A DNA stretch of 64,000 bases from assembly GCA_947359465.1 (NCBI GenBank), contig OX375876.1:118973444-119037443 (forward strand). The letters run 5' to 3'. Source of the stretch: Metellina segmentata (Eukaryota > Arthropoda > Arachnida > Araneae > Tetragnathidae). The position numbers were made by a program, and so were the translations under genes. The notes under the pieces are model-generated. The model ran no database searches. It was given only the letters and a program-made list of their open reading frames with translations, and was not told the DNA's origin. This document shows, piece after piece, positions 57,201 through 64,000 of the stretch; the first letter of the stretch is position 1, and each line of letters starts with the position of its first letter.

Positions 57201-60200
57201 CTACAGAAAACTAACAATGAACAGCAATTTTAACAACTTTGATACTCTTTTTAAACCATGTAGATATTTGCAAAAAATGTAGAGCTGTGAAATTCAATTT
57301 TTAAATACTAAACGACACTGACTGCAGCACATACTTTATTCGATTAAAGTAAAATTCATTTGAAATGGGTAGGCAATCTTCTTTGCTTGTAATACAAGAC
57401 CCCCAAGTTAATGCAATTTTAACAACGAATTTTTTAAAGTTAACATCGTACTAGAAGGGAAAGTCTACTCCCCAAAGGGAAAGATCCATTTACAATACCA
57501 CGTAATTTTGAACCACGGTCAGATGATGAGATAACACCTGAGCTGGTACCCCACTCTCCAAATTTTGAACAATGAAATTTCATATTACTATGCAAAAAAC
57601 TGAAGGCAATATTGACTGTAAGACACACAAATACATTTTGTTTTTAGCTGCTTATAAATACAAAAAATAGCTAGTTTATGATGACATTAGTCAAGATCTA
57701 CTGCTTCTGAAAGTATGAATAAAGGCCAAAAAGTACAATTGAAATTCTATAACTAACTGGTACAAACCTTATTTCACACAAAACTTGATATCAATAAAAA
57801 AGTTAGATTGCTTTGAGTGGAAGTGACAACTCCTTATATCTCACAGTAAATATTACTACAGATTTTATTTCTCGAAAAATGTCCCATCCTGACAACATCT
57901 GCCACTACGAGACAGTTGCAGTCAAAGCACTTGAGAAATAGTAGTAAATTTTTTTAATAGTAGCCAAGTCTCCTCTTAGCCCTATTTTAGTAGCTCAGAT
58001 ATAAAATGAATGGGCCAAAATAGGAAATGTGTGGATTAAGGACTAAACAGATGCTTAAGATATCAAAAAATTTTAAAAATAAAAAGTCAAATATTTTCTT
58101 ATAAGGTTTGAAATTGATATCCTTTAAAAATGTTCTCTTATAAAGAAAAATTCAAAAATGTTGCCATGATTTTTAAGCACTGTTGCTATTGCCATTTTAT
58201 ACACAATAAAATGAAAAAGGACACTTACCCATTCCGGTTTGTCAAATTTACCACAATTGCAGCAAGGTTTGTCATCGTTAACAACAGTTTCCTCGGCAGT
58301 TTGATCTTCAGAAGCTAAAATTTTAAAAAATTGTTTCACTAAGATAGTACTTTACGGACATCGTTTGTCGGAAAGAGTTAATTTAACCAAAATTTGGTGC
58401 AAAACCAATAAATAAAAATAGAATCATTAAATCAATAACCAGTATGCATTATATAAAATGGAATAGACGGAAGAAAAAAAATGAAACAATTGGAAATTTT
58501 AGGTTGCAAGGCAAAATATCTTTAAATCTGACCTTTCTTGGCAGTTCTAGCTCTTCTAACAACTATAGGCACCGCATCCTCCTCCACTTCTTCACAAGCA
58601 AATTCGTCTTCATTCACCTCAAACACCAACTGCTCCTCCGGCTCTTCCTCCTCCTCCTCTTCTTCGGTCAACTCCTCCAGGGAAGACGAAGATTCAGATG
58701 ACAAATCCCAAGGCTTGTAGCCCTTCTTGCCACTCCCTCGCCCCCTTCGTCTCTTTTTGGACTTTTCCGTTTCCCTCGACGTCGAAAACTCGCTGTCTTT
58801 CGACTCGTCTTCGTACATCAGAGTCTGCGATACAAAGGCATGGTGGCTCGTTATGATACTGATTCATACAAACATGGCATGCAGGTATAAAAAGTACAAC
58901 TTATACCCAATTAACAAATACTAGTAACGACTGGTACCAACGTGGATAAGTTATTGAGAAGAAATAAGTAAAGTCTCAACCTCCTCGTACATGTGTGTGA
59001 TATGACAATCACATCAAATATTGTTTTGCCCTAAAAGCAGGCAAACACAACCTGCAAGCTATTTGTTTCAATGTCCAGTCCCCTAACAAATCCCTAAACT
59101 TGAGGAGAAACCAAGTTCATCACCCCTCGATTCCAAGAAATTTGGACGGGTGCGATTTCACCCTTCACCCAATGGGGTTAAGGTCTGAAGTCAGTGGCAC
59201 AATGTAGAAGGATTGACACCTGACGAGGTTGGGGCGTAGCACCCAGAACTTTGTAGGGGGTTCAGACTGGCAGAACGATAGAGGAATGCCAACTCTGGGA
59301 GGCAAAAAAAAGGAGACGGGGTAAGGGTTCTGTTGTGGCCGCCTATTTTTCAAAAATATGGTTAGCTCCACAATTAAGAGCTGTACCATCGACAAATCAA
59401 ATGCAAAATAAATGGTTTTAAATTAACCACAACCAGGCTGTTACTTCATTTAATTCAACACAACTGAAACATAGTCATGAAGGAAGGAACCTCTAGATTC
59501 CAAAAGAAAGGATTAATTTACTTTATTTCAGCAAATGCTGAAAAACCTAATGAAATACTCTTAGAGTAGTTCACTGATAAAAAGGACAGCACTAACTCAT
59601 CTAAGTGATAAGAAATATGGTGATAAAAGATTACTTTTTCCCCTGATGTGTAAATGAGCATTTGTCAGCATAAAAAGCATTCTGAACCAGTTTCATAGAA
59701 AATGAATATGCCCATTAACCTTTAATAATACGAAAAATAATGTTTAATAAGAATGAAAATGTTTGAAACAGAAATATTGTCCATGTGTATAAAACTATGC
59801 TGAATTTTCCAACCCAGAAGTTTATTTCAATCATAAAATATTAAATTTCCCAAGCAGGTTTGAGAACTTCATTACAAATAAAAGGACTTAAACACTCAAT
59901 GCTCATTTTCTTTAGATTAAGATTAGAGCGGCAAAGTTTATTTTTGAGCTTTAGACTATTTAAAAACAAAACAATTACTCAATATTTAGTTTCGCATATT
60001 AAATTGTTTTAAATAAAGTTGATAATCACGAAATATAATATATGAAGGAAAACTTTTAACTCTCTATGTATTTCATATCTTCCATCTAATGAATGTAGTG
60101 TAAAATGTAACAATTACCATTTTGGTCATATTTCTAGAACGACTATTCATTTTTCTTGTGGTACGTTTCGTTTCCATGCATGTTTCTTCAGGAGTAGGAG

Positions 60201-63200
60201 GTTCAAATTTAGATTTTGCAGCCTTAGGAACTTTTGGTTCTTTTGCCTGTAATAAGAAAATAAAGTACTTTAGAGGCATACAAAATAAAAACATAAAATT
60301 CATCTGTCTATATAGCTGCATTTTTCAATTTTCAAGATCGATAAACGAGATGAACCCACTTCAATTAATAGCATTTTGTCAATGTTAATCAGTATGAATG
60401 AATATATGTTCATACTACTAATCTAATCTACCAATGTAAAATTTTACAATCACAAGTAGAAATATAAATTTTCTAATCATAGTCGCTAGTCCTGGGAGTC
60501 AAATTTTAAAGATGCTGCACTTACAGTAGTTTTTTTATCTATCTTTATAGCCTAAAAAATACAGATTTCTCACATTTTGAGACGATTTTCTTTGTCTGAA
60601 CAATCAACTAATCCATTATTCCATTCAAATTAGTAAAGGAGCTTAACTTTTTCTTAAACATTTCTTCATTCGGATATAAATTTAAGGGAGATTTAGTCAT
60701 GACAATTCAGTGGCGATGAAAGGGATAATATAAAAAAAATTTATACTGTACATAATAAACCAATGTACAAAGAAAATTTACAAATGGGCTTGTTTTTTAA
60801 CTATAACCTGAATGTCAAAAGCTCTAGTTATTGTCAATAAATTTTTTAATATTTGACTTAATTAGCTAGGAGCTTTGACTTCTTGAATCAATCCATTTAT
60901 TGTCGAGAAAAACTTTCAGTTTGGGCATTTGAGCCTGGGATGCTTAAAACAAAGCCCATGATCTTATTACGGTTAGGCATATCAGTTTGTTTTTAAAATC
61001 AATGGACCAATTATGAGATCCATACTTTCTGTAAACAATTCAGGAACAGATATTCCATTATCGATTAGTATATTTCATGTGCCCCCTCACTTAGCTCATT
61101 TAATAAACTCTCTGGGCGAAAACTAATTGAGCTTAAATACAGAAAACCTCTTAATGTTTGCAAAATATTCATCTAGTATCATGCCTGTAATTAAGAAAAT
61201 TCAAGATGAAACAAATAAGTTTTTACTTCCTTCTTTGTGTGAACATTGTATTCTAAATTTCCTTTCCAATGAGGAAAGTTAATTTAGATTTGTGGTTTAG
61301 AGAAGTGGACAATATATTCATAAAGCCCTCTTTTCACAACTATTTCTGTATTTGTAGGAGGAATATTTTAAATTTAACCTATACTTAAAACAAGTTGGAT
61401 AATAAAGAGAATGAGAGAAAATTATAATTATTCTCCTTATTTTTAAACTTGGATTGAAACAGAAATTGATTTTTTAACTTGGAATTATAAGTATTATAGA
61501 TTTGTATCATGAAAAAGAATTCAAATGGAAGAATAAGTGCAAGGAGGTTGAAGGATAATTTTAATTGCTTTAATCTTCCAAAAAATTGCTCTGCTGTATT
61601 TTATAATCCTCATTTATATTAATGTTTGACATAAATCAATACTATCTAGAAACAAAACAGTGATTTGAAGTCTCATGTTTAACAAGCTTAAACATTTAAG
61701 GGCAACAAATGAATTAAAATCATACAAATCTGATTTACATAACAAAAATCATGGTTTTCTTACTCTAATATAGGTCATTTTTCGATTTAGTACCTTTGTC
61801 AATAATAATCGTAATAAAATGTTTACTATAATAATTTGAATCAGAATGCACAATACTGTTTGTGAAAATTGCAACACATGAAGGAAACATGCAAATGAAA
61901 TAAAACTTGCAGAAATTTGCAAAACAGGTTAGGATATGCAAATGATTAGAATTATGAAGCAATCATACATCTGTGGGCCGAGAAACACCCTCTAAACTTC
62001 CAATTGAGCAGTGTATAAAAAGCACTGTAAAGGTGCGTTGAAATGTGTGTATCGTCGTTTGACTGCTGTAAAAGATTGATATGCCTTGACAAATGACTGG
62101 CCTATGTGAGGGTGGATTTTCGTATTGTGAAATCTGAACTCGCACGGAACGTAATGAAACAACAGTGATGTGTGGATGGAAGAGATGGACCATGGACAAC
62201 AACACTAGTCGAAACCCCGACAGTGGGCCACGCAATACAACATCATCACGGGACGACAGACACCTCATTTGCATGCCAGTGAGGACCATACAGCGTCCTC
62301 TCGTGCATTGGCACAAAATTGGAGCACGTCTACAGGTGTGTCATTGTCTGCCCCATGGTTCGTATACGTCTGCAGCGCAATGGGCTATGTGTAAAGATTC
62401 CGCAGCACAGGATTTTCTTGACGCTGAAGCCACCAATGCCTCCATGCAGCCAACGATACAATGGGTTCACCAACACAGCCAATGGCGTGCAGATTAACCA
62501 GAAGTCATCTTCTCATGAGTTCCACTACAATCTGGACTATAACAATGAACATGTACTCTTCAGATGCTACAGAGGTGAATGCCTTCTCCCAGTGTCTTAT
62601 TCAGCGTCTTACTGTATGAATGCCAGGCATTATGGTCTGGGGTGCTATTGGATAGCATGGGCAATCCTGCCTGCTCTAAATTTTGGGGACTGCAAACAGC
62701 GAGCGCTACATCAGAAGTTGTGGAGTCCAAGGTCCTACCCCTCCTGCAATGCATCCATGGAGCTGTATTTCTGCAAGACAATGCCTGTCCACATGTTGCT
62801 TGGAATGTACAAGCCTTCTTCAGTTCACAGGTTCCACTTCTACCATGGCCTGCACATTCTTCAGATATATCGCCCATTGAGCATGTCTGGGATTGTATCG
62901 GTCGGTGACTCGCTCGTACCCTTGTTGGGCAGAGAGTACGACTGAACTTCTGCATCAGATAGAGGCCATCTGGAATGCCATTCCTCGGCATGATATTCAG
63001 AATCTGTAATATTCAATGCCATAACGTGTACAGGCTCTCATCGCTGCGCATGGTTGGCTGCATAAGATATTGATTCAGCATTATATTTGTTTTCTTGCTC
63101 TGAAAATGTAATTGTTTATTTAAACCACTATAAGTAATAGGTGGAATAAATTTCATTTATTTTTGATGATTCTTTCATGATATTGCAATTTTCACAAAAC

Positions 63201-64000
63201 AGTAGTGTTTGTTGGGAATAATATTTAATTTAAACTTACTGATCTTTATAGTTAATGAAATGTATGGAAGAAATAAAGTCAATATGGGGGAGAGGAGTAT
63301 CCAAAAAAATCTGATATGGGAGATTGGGTCGGCTCCGTCAAAATTTTAAACACAGTAATAACAATACATATTATGCAACTGGAATCAGATAGTTTCACTT
63401 GAAAACAGTTTCAGAGTATTCAGACTAGTGTATAACATGATTAATTTACGACTGTTGAGTAATATGTTACATTAAAAATTGATAACTCAAGACAGCTGAT
63501 ACTCACCTTGGCAGGTGGAGGGGTCTTTGTAGCAATTTTTTTAACTGTCTTTTTTGCTAGCAATTCCAGCATCCTCTGTTCTCTTTCCATTTCAACCGCT
63601 AATTCCGACATCTTTTTCTCGTGCTGTGCTTGAATGCGGCTGCTTCTTTTGATGGGTGCAGACTCGCTCTCGCTGCTGTGAAGAGAAGGAGCACTGATGT
63701 TTAGTTTCCTTCCCCTCGACTTCCTCTGCGGCTCTTTCTTTACTGAGCGTCCCTCTGATTGGCTGTTGCTCAGTATTTCCAAGAACCCTTCGGGGATGGT
63801 AAAGCTATCTTTCTCTGCAGCAGCAGAAGTTCTCGCGGAATTCTTGGCTGCTGCTCTCTGCCGACGAGAGTTTGCAGGAGTTTTAGCAGCAGCTGCCTTT
63901 GGAGGAGTGCTGTTTTCTACAGGTTTCGGATCTGGTTCTTTCTGTCTTAATCTTCCCCTCTTTTTCTTCACTGGACTAGCAGAAACCTCGGTATGGATCA
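37159..64000 (-). CDS. RSF1: RSF1 (remodeling and spacing factor 1), C-terminal 1210 codons in twelve exons
   Basis: In transcript order: 64000-63507, 60246-60118, 58824-58533, 58314-58229, 56157-56053, 55934-55855, 55103-55052, 53808-53595, 50885-50717, 44880-44741, 41148-41022 and 38905-37159. All phases fit. RSF1 is the histone-binding partner of the ISWI ATPase SNF2H in the nucleosome-spacing RSF complex. Evidence: the PHD finger with DKPEWILLCDKCDNGYHTHC, the block RKQRLAYVGIS found right after it in vertebrate RSF1, a conserved QFKEYD segment, and the acidic C-terminal tail EEDELTEVTDIVSYI. Charged, low-complexity stretches dominate the rest. The DDT/WHIM N-terminal part lies beyond the right edge. 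Closest alternatives are other PHD proteins, but the tail and the YVGIS block make RSF1 firm. Confidence 0.92.
38906..39966. other. RSF1 last intron, first part
   Basis: A CAGTAGAACCTTGATTAACC word near 39402 looks like a Tigger-type end; the rest is unassigned. Confidence 0.35.
39967..40650 (-). pseudogene. hAT-like transposase remnant in an RSF1 intron
   Basis: The upstream piece reads MRYWSDRQGKIVCEHFETFY. After stops, an open 134-codon frame has SHGSADIEHGFSASGRALT and SMSEHTLNALM, a hAT C-terminal motif, then a Lys/Glu coiled coil. The right boundary has CAGGGTTCCCAGGGTC on the - strand, a hAT-like end near 40650. The other end was not found. Confidence 0.6.
41022..41148 (-). CDS. RSF1: RSF1 exon
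   Basis: EEWDENDSDTYRPVTRRAAQ then KNISYRELSSDDEWTEQ. Resembles the RRSRRNQKRQINYKE-type repeats of vertebrate RSF1. GTAAGT donor. Confidence 0.85.
41234..42297 (-). mobile_element. Non-autonomous Helitron with internal repeats
   Basis: On the - strand it starts TCTATATATATAATACGC after A and ends AGGGGGC-GTTA-GCCCCCT then AG (CTAG) before T. Inside, a block with GAACGATACAG and GAGAAAGGGGATCTCTTGG recurs near 41403, 41631 and 41960. Confidence 0.82.
42937..43892 (+). mobile_element. piggyBac remnant
   Basis: The right end is CTAGTG followed by TTAA (43893-43896). The left end ATACTAGTG is degenerate. Length about 0.95 kb, so the catalytic core is deleted. Confidence 0.55.
43129..43620 (+). 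pseudogene. piggyBac transposase N-terminal fragment
   Basis: An acidic start (SECEESEGSADETDN), then DGTEWIPHNGNVTGRFAAKI and LRQSSCPTKSAKQNVNEYF, typical of PGBD-type proteins. A stop follows at 43458, then SVSTDEQYAFHAIFYACG and more stops. No catalytic Asp block was found. Confidence 0.7.
43900..44300. repeat. Dispersed repeat of unknown class
   Basis: The stretch CTATTTTAGTTACTCAGATACAAAATGAAT recurs in similar form at about 57985-58010. A part near 44070 resembles common arthropod repeats. No termini resolved. Confidence 0.35.
44741..44880 (-). CDS. RSF1: RSF1 exon, Ser-rich then Lys-rich
   Basis: SDSEQNALPSSNESDGESAA then EWRIVKTKGKGKKKPKRGKR. GTAAAG donor. The intron before it holds the CR1 LINE. 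Confidence 0.85.
45184..45216. repeat. (TA)n microsatellite
   Basis: An uninterrupted run of about 16 TA units. Confidence 0.8.
45713..48655 (-). CDS. CR1 LINE ORF2: endonuclease and reverse transcriptase
   Basis: Open throughout, about 970 residues. The apurinic endonuclease part begins KLKVFYCNARSVRNKMDELK and has IIGITESW, LGNIYRPP, LMGDYNYPNIDW and SDHRSI. The reverse transcriptase has APGPDDIYP, NYRPVSLTSVICKIFE, QYGFRKGRSC, IDFQKAFDKVPH, SGVPQGSVLGP and catalytic IFADDLKI, then YLGYIKK-type thumb motifs. No ATG occurs in the first 60 or so codons. The frame is already open across the end of ORF1 in the -1 phase, so translation probably depends on ORF1. Confidence 0.92.
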   Translation of the reverse strand, partial: LVYKQGWEGHRGLTVHSNCLGKLTGSKLQETNNTKGKCNVREKNNTKTNNTRGKCNLRVKNKLKVFYCNARSVRNKMDELKGIAQAEDIDIIGITESWASSEDAQILELSGFTMFRKDRENRKGGGVLIYVREFLNCTEIKLNSKTEGIESVWVKLNTDKGKGLILGNIYRPPVCSEEQEKGMCNLINEACQKGELILMGDYNYPNIDWTNNLATNGKGAEFLEVIQDCFLYQMVYEDTRDNAILDLILSNDEDRVQDLVIGEPLGESDHRSIRLSINFQSAYTINSRIIPKFRKVNFHKIREELKETFKGGLLALHHSEQWEEFKNKLDMVLKKHVTFRKKGKSRKLLPVWFSGETHKALKLKQRTYRVYKSTGNDRDMEAYQKARKEFKTISRKQKVSLEEKLAREINIKPKEFFAYASGKNKFSTTLGPLEGKGGELIQDEEGMANVLNDFFLGVFNGNYSLKKDPKDGAFAGGIIKECKFNREEIVHQLKRIKPSKAPGPDDIYPRVLVECAEELGEVIHTIFNSTYSTGWVPMDWKLANITPIFKKGIQSDPGNYRPVSLTSVICKIFESLLKKHIMLYLEEGGLLSENQYGFRKGRSCSTNLLKFYEKITEELDNKSSVDIMYIDFQKAFDKVPHEALLFKLERLGIQGKTLIWIKNWLLGRKQRVQVKGNYSQWTEVISGVPQGSVLGPILFIIFIDDIGQGIKNRISIFADDLKIWGTVDTKLQIENLQGDFDKISEWAVKWGMSFNVGKCQVLHMGYRNSGAEYCLQRVKVKEGETVTDLGVIIHRDFKMGHQCSAAGKKANRLLGYIKKTVTSRDKNIILPLYKGLVRPHLEYAVQFWAPYMRKDIESIERVQHRATKIIKGLANFDYNERLSKLNMYTLERRRRRGDLIQLFKFVKQGDTEGLNFNRDNRTRGHGYKLNKTHFNRDLRKNYYFNRVIDSWNALPENIVNSKGVYEFKTQLDSQWELENS
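48652..49425 (-). CDS. CR1 LINE ORF1: zinc finger, coiled coil and SGNH esterase domain
   Basis: 257 residues from ATG at 49425. Residues about 25-60 have CDLC...CVSG...CKSC, a Cys finger seen in CR1 ORF1. A short coiled coil (DLRKELEALK) follows. Then an SGNH-type esterase: VVVGDSMVRVL with the Ser block, VVWVGTNDVE (Gly/Asn block) and SRDNLHLS (Asp/His block). CR1 ORF1 esterase domains are known; their role is membrane or lipid related and not settled. It ends SKN then TAG, with the bases A AAA AAC just before the stop. Confidence 0.88.
   Translation of the reverse strand: MGIVRMFKEMRTEGASGEFYVECDLCGNMVEAGKGCVSGVKMSEKVEFTCKSCLEVGDLRKELEALKVRAVEGVEKGVQCVNLGHVDQGDKVTRGVVVGDSMVRVLGEMVGRKKRNFARCCLPGARVKHVVEAVKAGVVKGEEKAVVWVGTNDVERTTNVEFKREAETLLRGIKSHGAEVTVLGLLPRYGLGNGWLNQRANKMNRLLRDLCEREEVRFLDVWKECRRDWISRDNLHLSLIGNREVGKRVLNILESKN
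48655..48661 (-). promoter_or_regulatory. Candidate -1 ribosomal frameshift heptamer
   Basis: A_AAA_AAC in the ORF1 reading phase, directly followed by the TAG stop. A one-base backward slip gives CTA GTA TAC, which is the open ORF2 frame. No strong downstream stem is evident. Confidence 0.45.
49479..49545 (-). repeat. 25-bp tandem repeats in the CR1 5' region
   Basis: Two complete units with ACACAGAAAAAGCACTAAG (+ strand) at 49479-49503 and 49504-49528 and a partial third. A looser copy lies at 49451. Confidence 0.8.
50130..50425 (-). repeat. SINE variant with a different tRNA-like head
   Basis: The body words are present but diverged (GGCGACGGTCCAGGATCAAT, GACAGATTTAACATGC). The head on the - strand is GGTAGCTCAGTTGGAATAG with B box GAGTTCAAAAC, unlike the main family. 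Confidence 0.7.
50717..50885 (-). CDS. RSF1: RSF1 exon, charged
   Basis: TEDEDEEFVEGDKHKATDK to RLNDLDFSEEDIDSGEEY. RLNDLD is also present in vertebrate RSF1. Ends in a split codon with a GTATGA donor. Confidence 0.87.
50886..52040. other. RSF1 intron, first part
   Basis: No repeat or gene recognised. Confidence 0.4.
52041..52335 (-). repeat. SINE variant, second head type
   Basis: Body as in the main SINE (GGAGCAACACAACAG, GTTGGCACCCCACTCTC). The head has B box GAGTTCAAATCC and CAACCAGAGGGTTGTG, resembling the copy at 2320. Confidence 0.7.
52507..53440 (+). pseudogene. Ty3/gypsy polymerase fragment (RT end and RNase H), split by a MITE
   Basis: The left part has the RT-RNase H connection motif GLKSYFRKFIKDYS and, after a frameshift, the RNase H start LHNDASSKGFGSILL. 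The right part, after the MITE, continues with FMSRKTYPTVDKY and the LAII block. Stops and shifts mark it as old and inactive. No LTR, integrase or gag nearby. Confidence 0.75.
52750..53249. mobile_element. pogo-like MITE, 500 bp, inserted in the gypsy fragment
   Basis: Ends CCGGTAACCCTCTTATAG and inverted CAGATAACCCTCGTATAG. TA at 52748-52749 and 53250-53251. Removing it and one TA restores a continuous RNase H frame. No coding capacity. Confidence 0.8.
53595..53808 (-). CDS. RSF1: RSF1 exon with the QFKEYD segment
   Basis: Acidic/basic start, then RSVRARRNVNYQFKEYDALI. The donor GTAATC at 53594 is chosen over an earlier GTGAAA because only it keeps the frame into the next exon. Confidence 0.85.
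53809..55051. other. RSF1 intron
   Basis: Very AT-rich, no transposon or gene recognised. Confidence 0.45.
55052..55103 (-). CDS. RSF1: RSF1 short exon with the YVGIS block
   Basis: Only 52 nt: KQRLAYVGISLDNVLKP. Matches the conserved KERLVYVGISIENI segment. GTAAGT donor. Confidence 0.9.
55855..55934 (-). CDS. RSF1: RSF1 exon after the PHD finger
   Basis: MFLCEWLQKEVHDLELVIKQ then REREEL and a split Arg. A charged helix matching the LCEKLEEQLQDLD region of vertebrate RSF1. Confidence 0.88.
56053..56157 (-). CDS. RSF1: RSF1 exon, second half of the PHD finger
   Basis: ILLCDKCDNGYHTHC...DWYCQPCEH supplies the second Cys pair, the His-x2-Cys and the last Cys pair, completing C4HC3. The Trp two residues before the last pair is kept. 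GTAAGA donor. Confidence 0.93.
56158..57435. other. RSF1 intron, PHD-split intron, first part
   Basis: AT-rich; nothing recognised. This intron separates the two halves of the PHD finger. Confidence 0.4.
57436..57570 (-). repeat. SINE 3' body fragment
   Basis: TTAACATCGTACTAGAAGGG, AAAGGGAAAGATCC, CCACGTAATTTTGAACCACG and GAGCTGGTACCCCACTCTCC. The head is missing and there is an internal deletion. Confidence 0.7.
58229..58314 (-). CDS. RSF1: RSF1 exon, first half of the PHD finger
   Basis: Encodes ASEDQTAEETVVNDDKP then CCNCGKFDKPEW, with the first Cys pair. GTAAGT donor. Confidence 0.9.
58533..58824 (-). CDS. RSF1: RSF1 exon, acidic stretch
   Basis: Starts TLMYEDESKDSEF, has a basic KKRRRGRGSGKK patch and a run of Glu, and ends TAKK plus one base. 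The donor GTCAGA is non-consensus after position +2. Confidence 0.82.
58825..60117. other. RSF1 intron
   Basis: A GC-richer block at about 59080-59350 stands out but has no coding support or known repeat ends; the rest is AT-rich. Confidence 0.35.
60118..60246 (-). CDS. RSF1: RSF1 exon, 43 codons
   Basis: TTATTACAG acceptor, AKEPKVPKAAKSKFEPPTPE to MTKM, GTAATT donor. Phase 0 on both sides, so it could be skipped without changing frame. Confidence 0.78.
60247..61850. other. RSF1 intron, first part
   Basis: AT-rich; nothing recognised. Confidence 0.4.
61851..63207 (+). mobile_element. Tc1-like transposon, old
   Basis: Left CAATACTGTTTGTGAAAATT and right (inverted) CACTACTGTTTTGTGAAAAT, both continuing TGCAA and CATGAA. 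The TA flanks are eroded. About 1.36 kb. Confidence 0.75.
62165..62945 (+). pseudogene. Tc1-like transposase relic
   Basis: Pieces in different frames: the HTH linker (SGPRNTTSSRDDRHLICM), then YNGFTNTANG-type sequence, and the C-terminal FLQDNACPHVAWNVQAFF and SSDISPIEHVWDC. Only 33 residues separate the Asp and Glu, so one codon was lost. Many frameshifts. Confidence 0.75.
63507..64000 (-). CDS. RSF1: RSF1 exon (window edge), basic linker region
   Basis: Open from the edge of the window. Lys/Arg/Ala-rich with RSSRIQAQHEKKMSELAVEM and a following helical EREQRMLELLAKK stretch, ending PPPAK at a GTGAGT donor. An upstream acceptor within the window cannot be excluded. Confidence 0.85.

Noticed and set aside
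1..64000. Prokaryotic features such as operons, CRISPR arrays or phage
   Set aside because: Spliced genes, SINEs and LINEs show a eukaryotic genome; no regularly spaced repeat array exists.

Overview
This is a eukaryotic, AT-rich window with long introns packed with transposable elements. The organism is most likely an arthropod, and I lean towards an araneoid spider. That lean is an inference: it rests on the mix of Tc1/mariner, hAT, Helitron, CR1 and tRNA-SINE families and on the arthropod character of the repeats, not on any diagnostic host gene.

Two host genes lie tail to tail. On the + strand, a complete calcium- and integrin-binding (CIB1-like) gene can be assembled from six exons between 1828 and 30374. 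It encodes 184 residues, all splice phases agree, and one exon is only 35 nt. On the - strand, the last twelve coding exons of RSF1 (remodeling and spacing factor 1, the ISWI partner) run from the right edge down to 37159. They give 1210 codons, including the PHD finger and the conserved acidic C-terminal tail. The N-terminal part of RSF1 lies beyond the right edge. The two coding regions are about 6.8 kb apart.

Region by region. 1-1.55 kb: 3' end of a Jockey-type LINE. 1.8-30.4 kb: the CIB1-like gene. Its introns hold two mariners, several Tc1-like elements (one with DD36E spacing), a hAT, at least five Helitron copies or ends, a probable solo LTR, SINEs, a TIR element with a Tc1 nested in it, and a fragmented unknown protein-coding repeat. 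31-36 kb: intergenic, with a hAT MITE inside a SINE and a stack of nested hAT elements four levels deep. 37-64 kb: RSF1. Its introns hold a hAT remnant, a Helitron, a piggyBac remnant, a nearly intact CR1-clade LINE with both ORFs, a Ty3/gypsy fragment split by a pogo-like MITE, more SINEs and a Tc1 relic.

The most noteworthy signals are: a candidate -1 frameshift heptamer (A_AAA_AAC) directly before the ORF1 stop of the CR1 LINE, in the right phase to enter ORF2; precisely dated nesting of elements, with target-site duplications visible; and one SINE body joined to different tRNA-like heads. I found no CRISPR, operon or prokaryotic feature. Class assignments of non-coding repeats rest on termini and target duplications read by eye.
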